Below are positions 55,029-58,254 of a stretch of DNA of 58,254 nt, in pieces (position 1 is the stretch's first letter; every line of letters begins with the position of its first letter). Source of the stretch: an uncultured Flavobacteriales bacterium (GTDB taxonomy: Bacteria > Bacteroidota > Bacteroidia > Flavobacteriales > Flavobacteriaceae); the NCBI GenBank assembly GCA_913020155.1, contig CAJWBA010000008.1, positions 1 to 58,254 on the forward strand, written 5' to 3'. The notes under the pieces were generated by a model. That model was not told where the DNA came from. It did no database searches and was given only the letters and a program-made list of their open reading frames with translations. The translations under genes and the position numbers were made by a program.

Positions 55029-56420
55029 ATGAATCAAATAATTAAGAGGTTCTGTCAATGCTTATTGATTTGTATTTGTTCCTGTGTTTCGGAACCAGAT
55101 CCTAACGGTGTTTTTTTGGGAGGTCAAATCATAAACCCTTCTTCAAAAACAGTCTCACTTTTTAAAAACAATAAGCTTATTGACTCCATTGTATTAAATG
55201 AAAAGAATCGGTTTCAAAGAAAATATGATTCTTTAGACTATGGAATTTTTAAGTTTGAACACCTTCCTGAAAATCAGAATTTATTACTTGAAAAAGGAGA
55301 CAGTATTTGGTTTAGAACAAATACATCTGACTTTAACTCATCTCTTGTTTTTTCTGGTCGTGGATCGGCTAAAAACAATTTCTTAATGGAGATTTATTTA
55401 TCACTTCAAAAAGAAACAAGGTTTTTGGCAACCCAATACGCTCAAAACAGCAACGTATTCGAAAATGTAATTGACTCGCTTCTTGAGGAAAAAAAATTAA
55501 AATGGATTCAGTTTGATTCCTTAAATCAATTAACCTCTAAAGCCAAGATAATTTCTCAAGCTTCTTATGTTTACCCGTATGCTAACCGGAAAGAACGCTA
55601 TGCCCTAATAAGAGGTCGGAAAAAAATAAACGAACAAGACAGTTCGTATTTTAACTTCAGAAAGCATTTAAATTATGGTGAAAGGGAATTGGCATATTTT
55701 GAGCCTTATGTTACTTATATGCTTAATTTTCTTAATCAAAAAGCACTTTTAGAAAATGAAGTTTTTTTTCAGGCAAAAAACAATACTGATTTTAATATCC
55801 GTCGCTTAGCATTAATAGACAAGTTGGTAGCGACTGATGATCTGAGAAATAATTTAGCTCGATCTGTTGCTTACGAGGAGCTTATCAATTTTAAAAATTT
55901 CAAAGATCATCCAAAATTTTTGGAGTTTTTCTTAGCAATGAATACCTCTTTCGAGTATGTTGCTGAAATAATGAGCCTCCAGGCGTCCTTACAAAAAATG
56001 CAGGCAAAACAACCTCTCCCAGACATTATGCTGGAAGATAGTAAATTCAAAAAAAAATCTAGCAAGACTGTTCTCAAGGGTAAGCCTACTGTGATATACT
56101 TTTGGTCTCAGACTCAAATGAATCACTACAAAAAAACACAAGAGCGCGTAGATGCTTTTAAAAAAGAGCTTCCTGAATATCGATATGTTGGTATTTGTAT
56201 TCAACCCTACAATAAGCTGGTTCTAGATTATCAAAAAGTTATGGAAATTAATCCTCTTAATCAATATGCTTTTGTTGATTTTGAAAATGCTAGCAAAAAG
56301 TGGGTGCTGACCCTTCTTAATAAAGGAATTATAATTGATAAAAAGGGTAAAATACTTGAAGGATTTGGTAATTTTTATTCCATGAATTTCAAAACCATTC
56401 TTGACAAAAATAAAAATTAA
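55029..56420 (+). CDS. Lipoprotein with degenerate thioredoxin-like domain
   Basis: The 463-residue protein has a Cys-rich lipoprotein signal (lipidated Cys probably Cys19 in ICSC) and a DUF4369-like N-terminal region (about 25-110), a long helical middle (about 110-320) and a C-terminal thioredoxin-like fold (about 345-460). The pattern VIYFWSQTQMNHY stands where TlpA proteins have WxxWCxxC, so both active-site cysteines are absent. It cannot act as a classical thiol-disulfide enzyme; a scaffold or ligand-binding role is possible. Its stop overlaps the tag start by 1 nt (TAATG). Confidence 0.82.
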   Translation: MNQIIKRFCQCLLICICSCVSEPDPNGVFLGGQIINPSSKTVSLFKNNKLIDSIVLNEKNRFQRKYDSLDYGIFKFEHLPENQNLLLEKGDSIWFRTNTSDFNSSLVFSGRGSAKNNFLMEIYLSLQKETRFLATQYAQNSNVFENVIDSLLEEKKLKWIQFDSLNQLTSKAKIISQASYVYPYANRKERYALIRGRKKINEQDSSYFNFRKHLNYGERELAYFEPYVTYMLNFLNQKALLENEVFFQAKNNTDFNIRRLALIDKLVATDDLRNNLARSVAYEELINFKNFKDHPKFLEFFLAMNTSFEYVAEIMSLQASLQKMQAKQPLPDIMLEDSKFKKKSSKTVLKGKPTVIYFWSQTQMNHYKKTQERVDAFKKELPEYRYVGICIQPYNKLVLDYQKVMEINPLNQYAFVDFENASKKWVLTLLNKGIIIDKKGKILEGFGNFYSMNFKTILDKNKN

Positions 56421-56980
56421 TGGAAACTGACAACTCCTATTGTTTTGCTGTAAATAACGGAGATTTATCCAAATTACATAAAGCTTATCACGATACTGAA
56501 TATGGTTTTAAAGCAAAGTCTGATAATGTTTTATTTGGCAGTCTGATTCTTGAAATAAATCAAGCTGGCTTGTCGTGGAATACCATTATCAATAAAAAGG
56601 ATTCTATCAGAGAAGCATATGCTAATTTTGAGGTTTCAAAAATTTCTGCCTTTGCTGAAAAAGACGTAGAAAATTTGTTGAAAAACCCCGGGATAATTCG
56701 AATGAGAGGAAAGATCGAGGCAATCATTCACAATGCTAAACAAGTTCTTTTAATTCAAAAAGGGTTTGGATCCTTTCAAAATTGGTTGGATCAAAACCAT
56801 CCATTGTCGGAAGAAAAATGGACTAAACTTTTTAAACAAACCTTCAAATTCGCAGGGAAAGAAATTACCAAAGAGTTCCTGATGGGTAACGGATATATAG
56901 AAGGGGCACATAAAAAGAGTTGCCCAATTTACACCAAAACTCTAGCAGCAAAACCTATGTGGACTAAAAAAAATTCTTAA
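56420..56980 (+). CDS. tag: DNA-3-methyladenine glycosylase I
   Basis: Tag removes 3-methyladenine from alkylated DNA. The 186-residue protein has the zinc ligands Cys8, His24, His164 and Cys168 (CFAVNNG, YHDTEYG, GAHKKSCP), and Glu45 in ILEINQAGLSW corresponds to the catalytic-site Glu38 of E. coli Tag. The helix-hairpin-helix fold region is complete. It overlaps the lipoprotein by 1 nt and the convergent aldolase gene by 4 nt. Confidence 0.94.
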   Translation: METDNSYCFAVNNGDLSKLHKAYHDTEYGFKAKSDNVLFGSLILEINQAGLSWNTIINKKDSIREAYANFEVSKISAFAEKDVENLLKNPGIIRMRGKIEAIIHNAKQVLLIQKGFGSFQNWLDQNHPLSEEKWTKLFKQTFKFAGKEITKEFLMGNGYIEGAHKKSCPIYTKTLAAKPMWTKKNS

Positions 56981-57630
56981 TTACCCTTTTGGTGATCGGC
57001 AAGAAATTGAGCCAATCCACTGTCTGTGAGTGGGTGTTTCATCAATCCTTTGATAGAACTCAAGGGTCCTGTCATCACATCTGCACCAATTTTAGCGCAA
57101 TCAATAACATGCATGGTATGGCGGACAGAAGCTGCAAGAATTTCTGTTCCAAAATCATAGTTATCGTAGATATCACGAATTTCTTGGATCAATCCTAAGC
57201 CATCTGTTGAGATATCATCCAATCGCCCAATAAAAGGTGATACATATGTTGCTCCTGCTTTTGCAGCTAATAGTGCTTGTCCTGCTGAAAATATTAAAGT
57301 ACAATTGGTTTGGATTCCTTGGTCTGTGAAATATTTTAAAGCTTTGATTCCATCTTCAATCATTGGAATTTTGACTACAATCTGAGGATGCAAATCTGCA
57401 AGTTCCTCACCTTCTTTGATCATCCCATCGATATCGGTTGCGATGACTTCTGCAGAAACGTCCCCTTCGACTGCTTCACAAATTGCTAAATAGTGTTTTA
57501 GAATATTTTTACGACCGGTAACACCCTCTTTGGCCATTAATGAAGGGTTTGTAGTTACTCCATCCAAAACTCCTAAGGCTTCAGCTTCTTTGATTTGATC
57601 AAGATTTGCAGTATCAATAAAAAATTTCAT
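56977..57630 (-). CDS. fsa: Transaldolase-like protein (TalC/FSA type)
   Basis: The 217-residue (beta-alpha)8 enzyme belongs to the short transaldolase/fructose-6-phosphate aldolase group. Features are FIDTANLDQIKEA with Asp6, GVTTNPSL, the Schiff-base Lys87 in VVKIP and the phosphate-binding SPFIGRLDDIS region. TalC transaldolase activity is as likely as FSA activity; the sequence alone does not decide. It lies 21 nt downstream of the partial SDR on the same strand. Confidence 0.92.
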   Translation of the reverse strand: MKFFIDTANLDQIKEAEALGVLDGVTTNPSLMAKEGVTGRKNILKHYLAICEAVEGDVSAEVIATDIDGMIKEGEELADLHPQIVVKIPMIEDGIKALKYFTDQGIQTNCTLIFSAGQALLAAKAGATYVSPFIGRLDDISTDGLGLIQEIRDIYDNYDFGTEILAASVRHTMHVIDCAKIGADVMTGPLSSIKGLMKHPLTDSGLAQFLADHQKGN

Positions 57631-57651
57631 ATCGGATTATTTCTTGTAAAT

Positions 57652-58254
57652 TTAAAGTTTAAAATGGTTTCTTAATAATTTTTCGTAGGCTTTTTGCGGG
57701 AGTATTTTTTTTAAGCTCAAAGAAATTTTTTGTAAGAATGATCCGACAACATAATGTGGATTAGGTGTTTTTCGCTTTAATAATGATGCTATTTTGTGAG
57801 CAATTTCAATAGGGTCATTCCCAGAATCTACATGGGAATTCATCAAGTCTAAGCTTTTTTGGTAGGGTTTTTCGTAAGGCGAATTTTGAACCACGGGTTC
57901 GTGATGTCTTCTTGACGCTATGTCAGTTGCATAATCTCCGGGTGCAAGTGTCATTACTGTAATTCCTTGATTTGCAACTTCTATACGTAAAGCTTCTGAA
58001 ACGATATTAAGTGCTCCTTTGGATGCAGAGTAACCACCTCTATATGGAAGTCCCATGTATCCTGCTATGGAAGTAATGTTGATGATGGTTCCTTTTTTAC
58101 GTTTACGCATCAAAGGCAATACCTGCTGAACCATGGCTAACGGCCCAAAGAAATTTGTTTCAAAATTGTTTCGCAAAGCCTTAATTGAGGTTTCTTCTAA
58201 AGGACCCATAATTCCAATACCCGCATTATTAATCAAAACATCTACTCCTGCCTC
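57652..58254 (-). CDS. Short-chain dehydrogenase/reductase, 5' end outside window
   Basis: The frame is open to the window edge, so the N-terminal cofactor-binding part (TGxxxGIG) is missing. About 200 residues remain. INNAGIG, the catalytic Ser in NITSIAGYMG, and YSASKGALN (Tyr and Lys of the YxxxK motif) mark a classical SDR. The substrate is unknown. A TTG at 58236 inside the INNAG region is not a real start. It is 21 nt upstream of the TalC/FSA gene and may be its operon partner. Confidence 0.9.
   Translation of the reverse strand, partial: EAGVDVLINNAGIGIMGPLEETSIKALRNNFETNFFGPLAMVQQVLPLMRKRKKGTIINITSIAGYMGLPYRGGYSASKGALNIVSEALRIEVANQGITVMTLAPGDYATDIASRRHHEPVVQNSPYEKPYQKSLDLMNSHVDSGNDPIEIAHKIASLLKRKTPNPHYVVGSFLQKISLSLKKILPQKAYEKLLRNHFKL

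Overview
The window looks like a chromosomal segment of a low-GC member of the Bacteroidota, most likely family Flavobacteriaceae. The signs are AT-rich DNA, TAnnTTTG-type -7 promoter elements (two of them with a TTG exactly 19 nt upstream), A-rich leaders without Shine-Dalgarno sequences, Bacteroidota-type gene families (DUF4369/TlpA lipoproteins, DUF2911, DUF6428, fused E1 alpha-beta dehydrogenase) and the gene order hisG-D-C-B-H-A-F-IE. I saw no phage genes, insertion sequence, CRISPR array, rRNA or tRNA. The content is mostly core metabolism and DNA maintenance, densely packed, with many 1-8 nt gene overlaps.

Layout. 1-3037: the end of elongation factor P, sucD, fabG and an SPFH/prohibitin protein. 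3057-10751: a complete histidine operon. Its leader carries a promoter, an 18-codon peptide with four His codons, and a Rho-independent terminator whose 5' arm can alternatively pair with the end of the leader-peptide ORF. A DinB-fold gene is embedded between hisA and hisF. 10777-20219: DUF2461 and DUF6428 proteins, an FMN reductase, a DUF2911/amidohydrolase/YbjQ cluster, a methyltransferase with a secreted DinB-like protein, a YciH/SUI1 factor, uracil-DNA glycosylase, MutS2 and a DCC thiol protein. 20409-29775: a small membrane-protein pseudogene, a dicarboxylate symporter, chorismate synthase, a TlpA-like lipoprotein, rhomboid protease, a lauroyl-acyltransferase-like enzyme, GlmM, an AcpH-like protein and gamma-glutamyltransferase. 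29849-41817: UvrA, a truncated LOG protein, a large M1-like/beta-barrel protein, fused E1 dehydrogenase, HolA, an HSDR_N-domain protein, a GT2 glycosyltransferase and an OmpA lipoprotein. 41868-58254: a Sua5/YciO protein, a UvrD/PcrA helicase, a badly decayed patatin gene, RecG, PheT, two small conserved proteins, a sodium:solute symporter, a YbiT-like ABC-F protein, a redox-dead thioredoxin-fold lipoprotein, DNA-3-methyladenine glycosylase I, a transaldolase-like aldolase and a partial SDR.

Themes. The strongest non-coding signal is the his attenuator. Its three parts (His-codon run, antiterminator segment, terminator) are spaced as ribosome-mediated attenuation requires, but there is no room for the extra protector hairpin known from enterobacteria, and the promoter lies only 7 nt before the leader ATG. 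The second theme is gene decay: three genes in 58 kb are damaged (a four-helix membrane protein with two in-frame stops, a LOG protein lacking its catalytic half, and a patatin with stops, a frameshift and a lost catalytic Asp). The third is DNA repair: ung, mutS2, uvrA, pcrA/uvrD, recG, holA and tag are spread along the window, mixed with other genes rather than forming one operon.
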